A stretch of 64,000 nucleotides of DNA from Lineus longissimus (Eukaryota > Nemertea > Pilidiophora > Heteronemertea > Lineidae), in contig NC_088325.1 in the NCBI RefSeq assembly GCF_910592395.1, positions 2,633,501 through 2,697,500 on the forward strand, written 5' to 3'. The notes under the pieces are model-generated. The model was not told the DNA's origin, ran no database searches, and saw only the letters and a list, made by a program, of their open reading frames with translations. Positions within the stretch are counted from its first letter, which is position 1; every line of letters starts with the position of its first letter. This document shows positions 55,283 to 64,000 of this stretch, in pieces. A program made the translations under genes and the position numbers.

Positions 55283-56786
55283 CTAACTAACTGGCGTAAA
55301 CCGCCTAGCGTATTTTATTGTCTCCTTGCTCTGTCCTTTACCCATATCTTTAATTGTCCGTACGGGTGATAATAGAACGCTATTAGGTAGCATTACTATT
55401 CTGCGTTCTTTTCGATATTTACTTCGTTTCCGCGGTATCCCAATATGCCAATTTCTGACCGAAACATTGGTCACCTTATTAATCTTTGTAAAAAATTTCA
55501 AAGGGGCCAGAGGAGAGCATATGTCTCTGATAAATGTTACACTGGAAAATAAGTTTTTGTTTTTATGTAAAAATAAAAGCGTTGATGCCTTTCGATAGTT
55601 CGAAAAGCGGAAAAAATATTTATACGGGACCGACAAAACTTCCAACCGCATTCTCGGTTTAGGGAAGACACGATAGAATGCAGAGAATCCATTCTTTATC
55701 CTTTTATAGAATATGATATGACCTCGTCGACTGACGAAATAACGTCCTTGAGCATTGCGTTCGAAACTCTGCCAATTATTCAGTTCAAAAGGCGCATTCT
55801 GGCCGCGTATCCAAGTTATATTAAATATGGAAAGAAATGGACGACGATAGCTTCCTATGACAGCGCCAGATATTACAAAGATGTTTTTTAAGCCAATTGG
55901 CAAGCAAATAATACAATGTTTAGTTGAACATGGGTGATGACGAGGTAGGATTATTGTGTGAAAATGACGAGTTGATATATCAAACAACTTAAGTACAACC
56001 GGTCTGTTTCCACTTTCCTGGCGCACGTAGTAGAGCAGCCATAATTTCCCGTTGAGAATATCACTGAACATTTTCGTAAAACGAGAGGAAACAGACACAT
56101 TATGAACGAGTGCGTAAACATTCCTTTGTTCAGGTTGGTAGACAAGTATATTTCTTAAGGCATGAACATGTCCTCTACCATCTCGATGAACAAATAGTAT
56201 CGAATTAGAATAGTCGTCAAACATAAACAGCCTGGCTTCATGTTTATTCAAAATGACTGATACGGGGGGTTTGAAAACAACTGGTTCAGAAACTCTGTAC
56301 GTTTGGGTTCTTTTTTTCCTGAAAGAGCAGTTGTTAACGTGTTAGTAGATGAGCGCTGCACTGCTTTTCATTCTTGTTACCACAGTACAGTGAGCCTTTA
56401 ACCAGGGACCCAGAAACTTCTTGACGGAATACCTAATGGTATGATTTACTACCACAATTTGTATCATATTTGACTTTGAGACGGATTTTAGCCTAACCAC
56501 GATCGGGTTTTGGCATGTGATAAAACCTTACCTCTAGTTGATACATAAGCCATCCTGTAGTAATCGTTACATCCTCCCTCTCCAAACATGTTGCCTTTTC
56601 ACTGTGCAGTCGGCAAACATGGCCGCCATCATGCCCTCGGGTATTAATAGTTTTGCAACTTAGCACCAAAACGCAAACAATTGCGCACTGACACCTCGAC
56701 CGCATGTTTTTATCAGCAAAACTTGGCTGAATTATTTCTCGATCATGTGTAACCTTCTTGTAAATCCTGCTTTGGGTTGAGACCAT
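55283..56786 (-). pseudogene. Unrecognised backbone-repeat gene, copy 8
   Basis: Exon 1 is 56786-56532 (85 codons, GTAAGG donor). Exon 2 begins at 56318 after CTCTTTCAG, but its first A-run has seven A instead of six, which shifts the frame. The downstream frame is open for 322 codons from 56251 to 55283. Apart from this slip the copy looks intact, so it is only lightly damaged. Confidence 0.45.
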
Positions 56787-57034
56787 TGTCAGTTACTGCC
56801 GAAAATGTACGAGACCACTATATGAAACACAAGGTATGATCATGACCACTGGGCAGTATTAATAAACGTTGCATTAATTTATTCAACATCTTGACCTAAT
56901 TCAATCAAATATCTGATTGGCTTATTCAAACGACAACATTTCAACATGAGAGAGCATCAGAACTATTTCTGTGAAGCCGAAATAGTGCGGATATTTTACA
57001 AATAATGCAATTTTATAACAAGCGTTAATGCCGG

Positions 57035-57181
57035 TGTAGAAGTTTAAAATGTCCTAGGACAGGATTCTTTTATGCGCTGAGCTATTGACGGTCATTGCCT
57101 CTATATAACCATATGCCATAATCTGTCAGAATACAATAGGCCCGGACACTTTTTCTAGGGGGGACACTTTTTACTTTTACA
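57035..57181. mobile_element. 147-bp MITE with CCGG target duplication
   Basis: Inserted in the backbone phrase AATGCCGGCTATAAAT. CCGG is at 57031-57034 and 57182-57185. The ends TGTAGAAGTTTAAAATGTCC and GGACACTTTTTACTTTTACA are imperfect inverted repeats (about 15 of 20 positions). There is no coding capacity. The superfamily cannot be told from a 4-bp duplication alone. Confidence 0.8.
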
Positions 57182-57185
57182 CCGG

Positions 57186-57467
57186 CTATAAATGTACAAG
57201 AATTACAATGAAACACACCGTGACAACACCTTGTATACTTTTATTGAATTTCCCATTTGTAAGCAACATATTGGCACTGATCGTTCGGCCAGACAATTGA
57301 TCTGGGTATTTCCGAGCTTGATTAGGATAAGCGAACATTACCGAAAGGAAGAGGACTGAACTGAATGGGAGACTGCCGTACGAACGCACAAACTGAATCC
57401 AAACATGCTCGCTGCAGTGACGGCAAACTCTCCACGAGTTGAACCTCTGCCCGAGTTGCCACTGCAA
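57186..57467 (-). CDS. Conserved minus ORF, second copy, unrecognised
   Basis: Matches the minus ORF at 33724-34092 (CRHCSEHVWIQFVRSYGS, RKYPDQLSGR, SANMLLTNGKFNKSIQGV) with a one-codon deletion. AATAAA lies in the same sense. Coding status is uncertain. Confidence 0.25.
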   Translation of the reverse strand: MQWQLGQRFNSWRVCRHCSEHVWIQFVRSYGSLPFSSVLFLSVMFAYPNQARKYPDQLSGRTISANMLLTNGKFNKSIQGVVTVCFIVILVHL

Positions 57468-57905
57468 AGTTTATATTTCATTCATTTCTTCTTCGTTTTT
57501 GCCATCTATAGTCGATCCTTTTATCACTTGAATTACCCTGAAACAGCGTGGTAATATAAATTACTATACTGGCTACTGGACGCCGGATATTGACAATAGA
57601 CCCGACGTAATTCTTTGTTGGTTGGTGAAATTAAGGGGCGAATGGTTTGAAAGCCGCTGCTGTACAGGTTGTTTTGAAAATATTGCTAACGAATCTTAAA
57701 ATTTCCTGCGTCATTATATCATGTGGATGAACGAAATCAGTTTTGTCAGTTTTTCTGACAATTTTTTATCCATTCTTGGCCCACCCAGTATCATAACGAG
57801 CATGTTGTAGTTTTTCTCCAAACTCGTTAGTGCCAGGAATGCAGTAGGAATCAAATTCTCCATTCTAAGGTCGGTAAGAAACGGCATTCGCATGGCATTG
57901 GGCAG

Positions 57906-58468
57906 TGCATTCTCCGCAAACAATAGTGGTATATCTACGATTGCTATTAGTGGCTTATAACGTACATATCCCACGATCCAAATCAGGCTGCCCCACCTTT
58001 CAGCTAGGGGTGGAACTAAACAGACATTGCGCTACAGTGGGATAATGATGAACTATAGCAACGAAGTATCTTTTAAGTTGTGCGTGACGTCAGAGTGACG
58101 TCATTTTGTAAACAAAGGTATCCATCTATTCGCAAAACCAGCCCGTATGAATGTTTTAGATTTGCATTAGGTTTGTAGTAATCATATAGTTTCATGACTC
58201 TTCAATTATTCTGATTAATCTTCACGCAAGTTTTCGACGGTTTTAAAGTTGTCAATATTTGCGGCAACCCATTTTACTGGGGAACTACATCAGCTCATCC
58301 TCGTTTCTCGTGCTACTTTTTTAGCCACTGCCTCTGCCGCTACTAAAACAGCAGCACAGGCACGTGAAACTTAGAGACCCCCCCCCCGTTCGGTTGCCCC
58401 CTTGACTGACAACAAACCCCGACTACACCGACACCGACCATGGAATTTGGTGGTAAGTATAGCCAGAT
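57906..58468. other. Non-coding stretch before foldback element
   Basis: No gene recognised. Includes a C9 run (58379-58387). It ends with the CCAGAT target copy at 58463-58468. Confidence 0.35.
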
Positions 58469-59996
58469 TATGGCATGATATATGTTGCAATATTCAATAA
58501 AAATATTTTTCATGCAATATTGATTTTTGTTCATTCATCGTTTCATTTTTGATGCAATGTTACACTCTTTTATGCAATGTTTACTCGATAATTGTCATTC
58601 AATGTTTCATATTTGATGCTATGTTCCACTTTTTTCATTCAATATTCAAATTTTCATTTGATAATTGCCCTGATAATTGTTCATTCATCGTTTTATTTTT
58701 GATGCAATGTTACACTTTTTTTCATGCAATGTTCAAATGTTCATTCGATAATATGCATTCAAAGTTTCATATTTGATGCAATGTTTTCAATTTTCTTCAT
58801 GCAATTACGATTAAATTTTCATGCAATATTTGGCAATTATTCATTCAATGTTGGCGCAACCTTTTTCTTTCAATAATCTGTGAAAATATTCATACGAAAA
58901 CTGCATTGTGGGTAATCTTAGAAACGAAAACGCTGATTGGCTAATCTCGTGTAGTGGAATAGGAGCGATATACTGTAATATATATGAGCTATATGTGTTT
59001 ATTTATCAGTTAAACTAGTAATTAAGTCTTTAACTGATTGGATTCTATTAGAAAATGCAGGTTTTGATGATGTTTACCTTGGTCATTTTGGTTGTCTGCT
59101 AAAGAGCAACCATCTTAGATAATGCAATGTGGTATTTGCCTAGCGACCTTAGCAACCAATCAGAAGCCAGTTTACAATATTATAATTAGATTGGTGATGT
59201 CATTACCCAAATATGGTATTTGTCAACAATCAAACATGTGGGTTTGTTGTGATTTGTGACTTGCGTCATTTCAAGGATTCAGAGTCCAGGAGTTGTGTTT
59301 TTATCTAAGAGCTGTGTTCTTTCAGTTATTTTCATAAGGATTACAATACCACTAGCACATTGTACCAAACTTTTTCCAAAGTCGTTTGATACGAGCTTGG
59401 AGGGAGGCTGTCACGACAATCACAATTGTATGGTTTGGTCTCATTCATTATACAGCCATTGACATCATGTACACAACAATGGAGGTTTTGATACGTCTGT
59501 CTTATTCCCCGTCACGAGATTAGCCAATCAGCGTCCGCGTTTCTAATATTACCCACAATGCAGTTTTCGCATAAATATTTTCGCAAAATATTGAATGAAA
59601 AAGTTTCCGCCAACATTGAATGAATAATTGCCAAATATTACATGATCATTTTATGAAATTTAGAAATCGTTATTGCATAAAAAAGTGAAACATTGAATCG
59701 AATACGAAACATTGAATGATCAATTATCAGGGCAACTATCGAATGAAAATTTGAGCATTATTGCATGAAACAAGTGAATTATTGCATCAAATATGAAATA
59801 TTGAATGAACAATTATCGAGTAAACATTGCATAAAGAAATGTTACATTGCATCAAATATGAACACACATTGAATGGAAATTTTAACATTGCATAAAAAAG
59901 TGTAACATTGCATCAAAAATGAAACGATAAATGAACAAAAATCAATATTGCATGAAAAATATTTTTATTGAATATTGCAACATATATCATGCCATA
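58469..59996. mobile_element. 1.5-kb foldback element with long inverted arms
   Basis: The left arm (about 58469-58960) and right arm (about 59512-59996) are reverse complements. The outer 70 bp or so (from TATGGCATGATATATG) are nearly perfect, as are the inner ends around GGGTAAT..ACGCTGATTGGCTAATCTCGTG. The arms consist of 25-50 bp subrepeats of the type ATGCAATGTTACACTTTTTT and TCATTCAATGTTTCATATTTG. CCAGAT at 58463-58468 and 59997-60002 is a 6-bp target duplication. The spacer (about 58961-59511) has no recognisable gene. It is non-autonomous and the superfamily is unknown. Confidence 0.85.
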
Positions 59997-60002
59997 CCAG
60001 AT

Positions 60003-61062
60003 GGTCGCCAAAGGTGTTTTTTTTTGGTCACCTAATTGTCCTAAATCGATCTGAGAAAAAAGCATGGCCGTCGCCCAGCCCCGGCCCAGGCCCAGCAGGG
60101 CACGTGCCTAGCTAGGCCTACCACCTGTATTGATAAATGAGATGCATCCCCATGCTGCTGCCGTAAATGTATGTAAATGCTCGATGCGTGGACATCTTCA
60201 TCATTATTTGTCATCATTGACATATCACATTGATGTAATGGTAGGCCTAGTCCCCCCCCCCCCAACATGCCCACCCCCTAGGCCTAGCCTACCCTGTGTG
60301 GCCGCGCTTGCCGGGCGGGCAGGCCGCCCCCCTGGCCCTAACCATAAATTCAAAATTTCACATTCATTGACTTAGACCGGCGTGTCTTCGCCTATTTCTT
60401 GAGCAACGAAGGCGCTAAGCCCGTGAACATGAGACCGAAATCTGGCAGGTCAGCACTCCCAGTTACGAAGGACTCTATAAGGTCACTCAGGCCTCTCAAT
60501 AACATGATTCCTACACCGTAGAGGATGCCCCCAAATTAGGTGGGTTTTTTCTTTTTTTTTAAAATATGACCCCCCTGAAGCGTTTTTTGACCCCTAACAT
60601 AACCAAATCTCATCCAAATAGCCTCATTTTAAAGTTTTCCCCTAAAATTATGATTTTTCAGGTGTATGTGGTGATATCAGTCACTAACTTTGATTTATGA
60701 CATCGCTGTTCAGGCAAATTGGCGCGATGAAATGTCTCCAAATTAAGCCAAAAAGCAAAAAAACATGTCCCCCAAAATAGGCTAAAAATATACAGGGTGT
60801 AGAGGTCTCCACGTAATTGAAAGGCCTGTCACTCTATCGTACAATGGCCCATTTGGATAGAATCATGGTGTTACAAAACTCAGTAGAAAAGTATTTTTGA
60901 CTGTCCTCAGCGGATCCTTTTCTCAAGCTGGGGTTGGTTCGAACCCCCCTGATCCCCCCCGGCTACATCCCTGACGTTAGACATTCCTAAAAATAGCACT
61001 GCGATAGACCGTATCTGCATAGTAGTAAGCTTAAACTCGTTGCGCAGGAATTCCCTACCTTA
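60003..61062. other. Non-coding stretch with homopolymer runs
   Basis: No gene recognised. GC-rich patches (60060-60120, 60250-60340), a C run at about 60254-60263 and T runs (60546-60560) are present. It ends in CTTA, a possible TTA target site for the Harbinger element to the right. Confidence 0.35.
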
Positions 61063-61270
61063 AAGGGCTGTTTCCACATGAGCGTCAGCGCTAGCGTTAT
61101 AACGCCGCGCATTGCGCTGCGTAATGCGCTTTAAAATCCTTCCAATGAATTTCCATAGAGCCCTTTCCACATGAGCGTTGCGCTAACAAAGCGACGCTTT
61201 GACCACGCAGCGCGGAACGCCTATATGCACCTTTGGGCATTCGAGCGTTGTAGCGCAGCGTGATTTACCA
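61063..61270 (+). repeat. Probable left terminus of PIF/Harbinger element
   Basis: AAGGGCTGTTTCCACATGAGCG follows TTA (61060-61062), a typical Harbinger target. A second, similar phrase (AGAGCCCTTTCCACATGAGCG) lies at about 61157. Both are followed by GC-rich GCGCT/AGCGC alternations. The right terminus would lie beyond the window end, so the pairing cannot be tested here. Confidence 0.45.
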
Positions 61271-61375
61271 AGCGAATTCAGCGGAGTATTGATAAACCTA
61301 TTGCTATTTCAATGAATTATGTCATGTGATCATCAATGGCTTGGTCATCTTGCCGAAAACTTCCAAACCGTCAAC

Positions 61376-63456
61376 ATGGGAAGGAGCGAAGTGGACAGGA
61401 AAATTGAAAAATTGATTGTGGAGGTGGAGAAAAATCCTGGTCTATATGACAAGAGTTCAGAATTTTTCAAAGACGCTCTCAAAAAGGATGACATCTGGAG
61501 AACAATTTTAGATAGAGTTGGATTTAATAGTAAGTATATAAAACATGATGAAAATCAGTTATTCACATATTTACTACAGATAGGCATATGTCAGAAGAGT
61601 TTGTCCGATCTAGTTTGCATGACCAAAGCAATAGGTATCTTGCCAAGGCACAGATCCTACAGCAGACACGAAATAGCGCTTGTATTTTTCTCGTACAGCA
61701 AGTGCTTCAACTGGTGGCCTGCCCCCGATCCCGTCTTGATCTCTCATAATCGTGGCGTTCTGGTTGTCTTTTTGGCTGGTTTGCAATGCTGGATCTTGAG
61801 GGGCTGGTGGAGCTGGGATCCCTTTCATTTGCAGCATGTTGTGCAGAATGCAGGTGGCCTTGACTACATGATCCACGTTATTTGTTTGCAAGGGAATCTT
61901 CCGATGGTACAGCCTCCATCGTGCGACAAGAATACCAAAACAGTTTTCTGATATTCGTCTAGCCCGCGACAGCCGATAGTTGTAAATTCGTTCATCATGA
62001 GCTAGGTGGTTGCCAGGTACCGGACGTATGAGGTGTTCCCCGGACGGGAAGGCGATAACATAGGGACCTTTATCTGTATCAGGGAATCCTGGCAGGGGCC
62101 TGTCCTCTGGGATCTGAAGCCTGTTGTCTGCCAATTTTTTCCCCAGTTCACTTTTCTTCAGAATTCCACCGTCGCTGTTGGAACCATACGAGCCAATGTC
62201 AACCACCACAAAACAGTATCTATAGTCCACCAATGCGAGAAGCACTACAGAAAATGTCTTCTTATAATTAAAGAACATAGTTCCAGATTTCTTAGGAGCA
62301 AATATGACCACGTGTTTCCCATCTAGCGCCCCCAAGCAGTTAGGAAATTGCCAGTTGTCTTGAAATCCTTCCGCGATTTCTGACCATAGTTGATTCGTTG
62401 GTGTTGCCATAAAGAGAGGTTGCAGTCGGTTCCATATGGCTTGGCATGTTTCGACGACTACTTTAGAAACCGTGGCTATGCCAATTCGGTGGAATACGAG
62501 TCACCGGTTGCCAGGAACCTGAAAAGACAAACGTAGACAAATATAAACTTTTTTTTTTTTAGGTGTCAAGGAAGTGAAACAAAAATGGAAGACAGTACGG
62601 GATAACTACAGGAGATATCTAAATGCCACGAAGACAAAGAGCAGACAAGCAGCAAAGGCAGTGACCCAGTACAAGTTTGCTGGGCTCCTAGAGTTCCTCA
62701 AGCCTTCCTTGGATGATCGTGAGTACGTACAAATAATCGACATCAAACGACCGCCCACGACAAATAAAATATCTTGAATGTATCAGCGTTCGTGTGTTTG
62801 CCAAACATTGATGTCATTGAATCTTTTATTACAGAACAACAAGCAACCTTGGTCAAGATACCCAAGAACTAGATGAGGTTGATGACGATGGTATCGCAGC
62901 GGAAGAGGATGCCAGATCATCTGATGGTGAGAATGAGGACGTCTCTGTCTCTGTGGCATCAGCGAGTAGTGTTTCCCGTTCAAGCACTCCCACGCCCTTT
63001 CGCAATCCATCGGCATCGTCAAGTAAGAAGCGGAAGTCAAAGGATGAATTCGACGAAGTAGTTTCCGATTTTTTTTCGGAGAAAAAGAAGCAACTCCAAC
63101 AAAACCGTAATGTACCTCTTGCACAGCCGAAGGAGGAACTTGATGACATCGATAGATTTATGAAGTCAATGGGCGACATTGTTCGTACGCTGCCAGCACG
63201 AGCTGTAGCCGACATCAAGTTCAAGATTCATGGAATTGTCCACGAGGCTCAAATGAGGCATGTGTTTCCTGTTGATGAGGTTCATTTCAATAGGCATCAG
63301 AGGAGTGCATCTAACCCTGTACCTGCTTTTCAGAGTGGTCAAAACACTTCCCAACAATTTGGCCAATGTTTCGGAAGCAATCAGCCATATCCATCTTGCA
63401 CAGTGAGCAGGCCCATGACCACCGACGAGTCTCAGCAGCAATGGTCATTGCTTTAA
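61376..63456 (+). CDS. MADF-BESS DNA-binding partner protein, three exons
   Basis: Exons 61376-61529, 62563-62722 and 62835-63456 give an open frame of 311 residues. Exon 1 starts MGRSEVDRKIEKLIVEVEKN and holds the first part of a MADF (Myb/SANT-like) domain with LYDKSSEFFKD and IWRTILDRVG. The intron border is A/GTAAGT to a long T tract plus AG, phase 1. Exon 2 completes the domain (VKEVKQKWKTVRDNYRR, KFAGLLEFLKPSLDD). The exon 2 donor that keeps the frame is GTACGT at 62723; a stronger GTGAGT four bases upstream would break it. Exon 3 is acidic, then basic (KKRKSKDEFDE), and ends with a BESS-like motif (LDDIDRFMKSMGDIVRTL). In Harbinger transposons such proteins help the transposase reach the nucleus and the transposon ends; that role is inferred by analogy. 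No lesion is seen. Confidence 0.75.
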
Positions 63457-63827
63457 AGAAGTCCTGATCTAAAAAGGTACACTATTTTGTACATGTAAGA
63501 AGATTGAAAATAAATGTCTTACCTTAGACATATGGCTGGTCTCTCTTCTGTGCCAATGGCCATTCGCCAAAAGGTATATTCTTTCTGTATATCATCCTTA
63601 ATAAGGGCATGAATTTCATGAAATGTTGCGGGCACCATACGGAAGTAAATGAAGAACTTGTCTTCATAGGAGAACAGCTCTCGCACCAAATGGTGATATT
63701 CACCATATTGACGGCGAGACTTGTTTATATCGTGCACCCAAAAGTCATGGCGTCTCTTTCTCGATTTTCGACGTTTCACGTACAAATATAGAGCGAGCAT
63801 TTCGACATCGCTGTCCGAATCGGCCAT
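61610..63827 (-). pseudogene. PIF/Harbinger DDE transposase, two exons, one small lesion
   Basis: Exon 1 is 63827-63523 (start MADSDSDVEM; an upstream in-frame ATG at 63938 also exists) and has FWVHDINKSRRQYGEYHHLV, IYFRM and AIGTEERPAICLR. It ends at AG/GTAAGA. Exon 2 starts at 62518 after TGTCTTTTCAG and continues phase-exactly with RFLATGDSY. Shortly after (about 62480-62500) a small deletion shifts the frame, then HRIGIATVSKVVVETCQ and the long open frame (62410-61610) follow: LGALDGKHV (first Asp, about 62320), DIGSYGSNSDGG (second Asp, about 62195), ENCFGILVARWR (Glu, about 61945) and CILHNML. All three catalytic residues are present. The C-terminal tail is unremarkable. Confidence 0.78.
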
Positions 63828-64000
63828 GTTCACTGTCTGATCACGAGGTACATCGGCTTCGCGGGCGTTGAATGTACAGCGTGGCGCAGATACTCGACTC
63901 AATGGCGGATTGGAGCGTAGAACATCGAGAGTATTCAAATGGGCTATCGTTGATTAGGCTCTGCTCATCCCGAGGCCAACCTCGTGTCTTCCTGTTTAGC
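63828..64000. other. 5' flank of transposase gene at window edge
   Basis: Non-coding or upstream in-frame extension of the transposase ORF (to 63938). The promoter and right terminal inverted repeat are expected near or beyond the window end; none can be identified. Confidence 0.3.

Larger units (their letters stand above)
54494..57905. repeat. Backbone repeat block D, second part
   Basis: Continues the unit after the BEL/Pao insertion and is collinear with 31070-34360. Interrupted by a 147-bp MITE at 57035. It contains gene copy 8 and a second copy (57186-57467) of the conserved minus ORF seen at 33724. Similarity to block C fades near 57905. Confidence 0.75.
61063..64000. mobile_element. 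PIF/Harbinger transposon with two interlocked genes (right end outside window)
   Basis: Carries a MADF-BESS protein gene on the plus strand and a DDE transposase on the minus strand, the two-protein equipment known for this superfamily. Exons of the two genes alternate: MADF exon 1, transposase exon 2, MADF exons 2 and 3, transposase exon 1. Confidence 0.8.

Noticed and set aside
60041-60375. ORFs in the GC-rich patch on both strands
   Set aside because: Low-complexity translation (Pro- and Gly-rich), no start context or domain; a composition effect.

Overview
The window looks like repeat-rich nuclear DNA of an animal, most likely a marine invertebrate deuterostome (amphioxus, hemichordate or echinoderm type). 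The reasons are: spliceosomal introns with GT..AG borders, metazoan transposon families (PIF/Harbinger, pogo/Tigger, BEL/Pao, CR1-like LINE), and two Ty3/gypsy elements of the GMR1 type, a pol arrangement reported mainly from deuterostomes. The species assignment is inference. I see no housekeeping gene and no prokaryotic feature.

Layout. (1) The backbone is a degenerate tandem or segmental repeat of about 4.7 kb per full unit, present in blocks 1-5748, 7517-13507 plus 20052-20982, 30737-34884 plus 40743-41672, and 45393-49190 plus 54494-57905. Each fuller unit carries, on the minus strand, an 85-codon exon and an exon of about 344 codons joined by canonical, phase-matched splice sites. I do not recognise this family. 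Eight copies are visible, some intact and some broken. Units also carry a plus-strand TATA box and a tRNA-like A-box module. (2) Nested into this backbone are: a CR1-like LINE fragment (5749-7110); a long hairpin element (10319-10485); a young, apparently intact GMR1-type Ty3/gypsy element (13508-20051); a minus-strand two-ORF LINE (20983-25591); a decayed pogo/Tigger transposase gene with recognisable introns (26248-28281); a decayed HARBI1-like element (29403-30736); a decayed minus-strand GMR1-type element (34885-40738) with a 780-bp tandem duplication of its end; fragments of an uncharacterised zinc-finger family (43076-45000); a recently inserted BEL/Pao element without integrase (49191-54488); a 147-bp MITE (57035-57181); and a 1.5-kb foldback element with arms of about 490 bp (58469-59996). 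(3) The right end (61063-64000) is a PIF/Harbinger transposon.

The strongest novelty candidate is the right-hand Harbinger element. Its MADF-BESS partner gene (plus strand) and its DDE transposase gene (minus strand) are convergent and mutually interlocked: the transposase 3' exon lies inside the first intron of the MADF gene, and MADF exons 2 and 3 lie inside the transposase intron, without exon overlap. The second is the GMR1 element at 13508-20051. It has Gag-PR-IN-RT-RNaseH in one 1480-codon ORF, a SCAN-like capsid segment and nearly identical 623-bp LTRs. The inserted DNA starts about 150 bp upstream of the LTR, inside the end of pol, which fits plus-strand priming upstream of the normal polypurine tract. 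The third is the unrecognised two-exon gene family of the backbone repeat.

All calls rest on reading the sequence and on remembered family features. No search or alignment was run.
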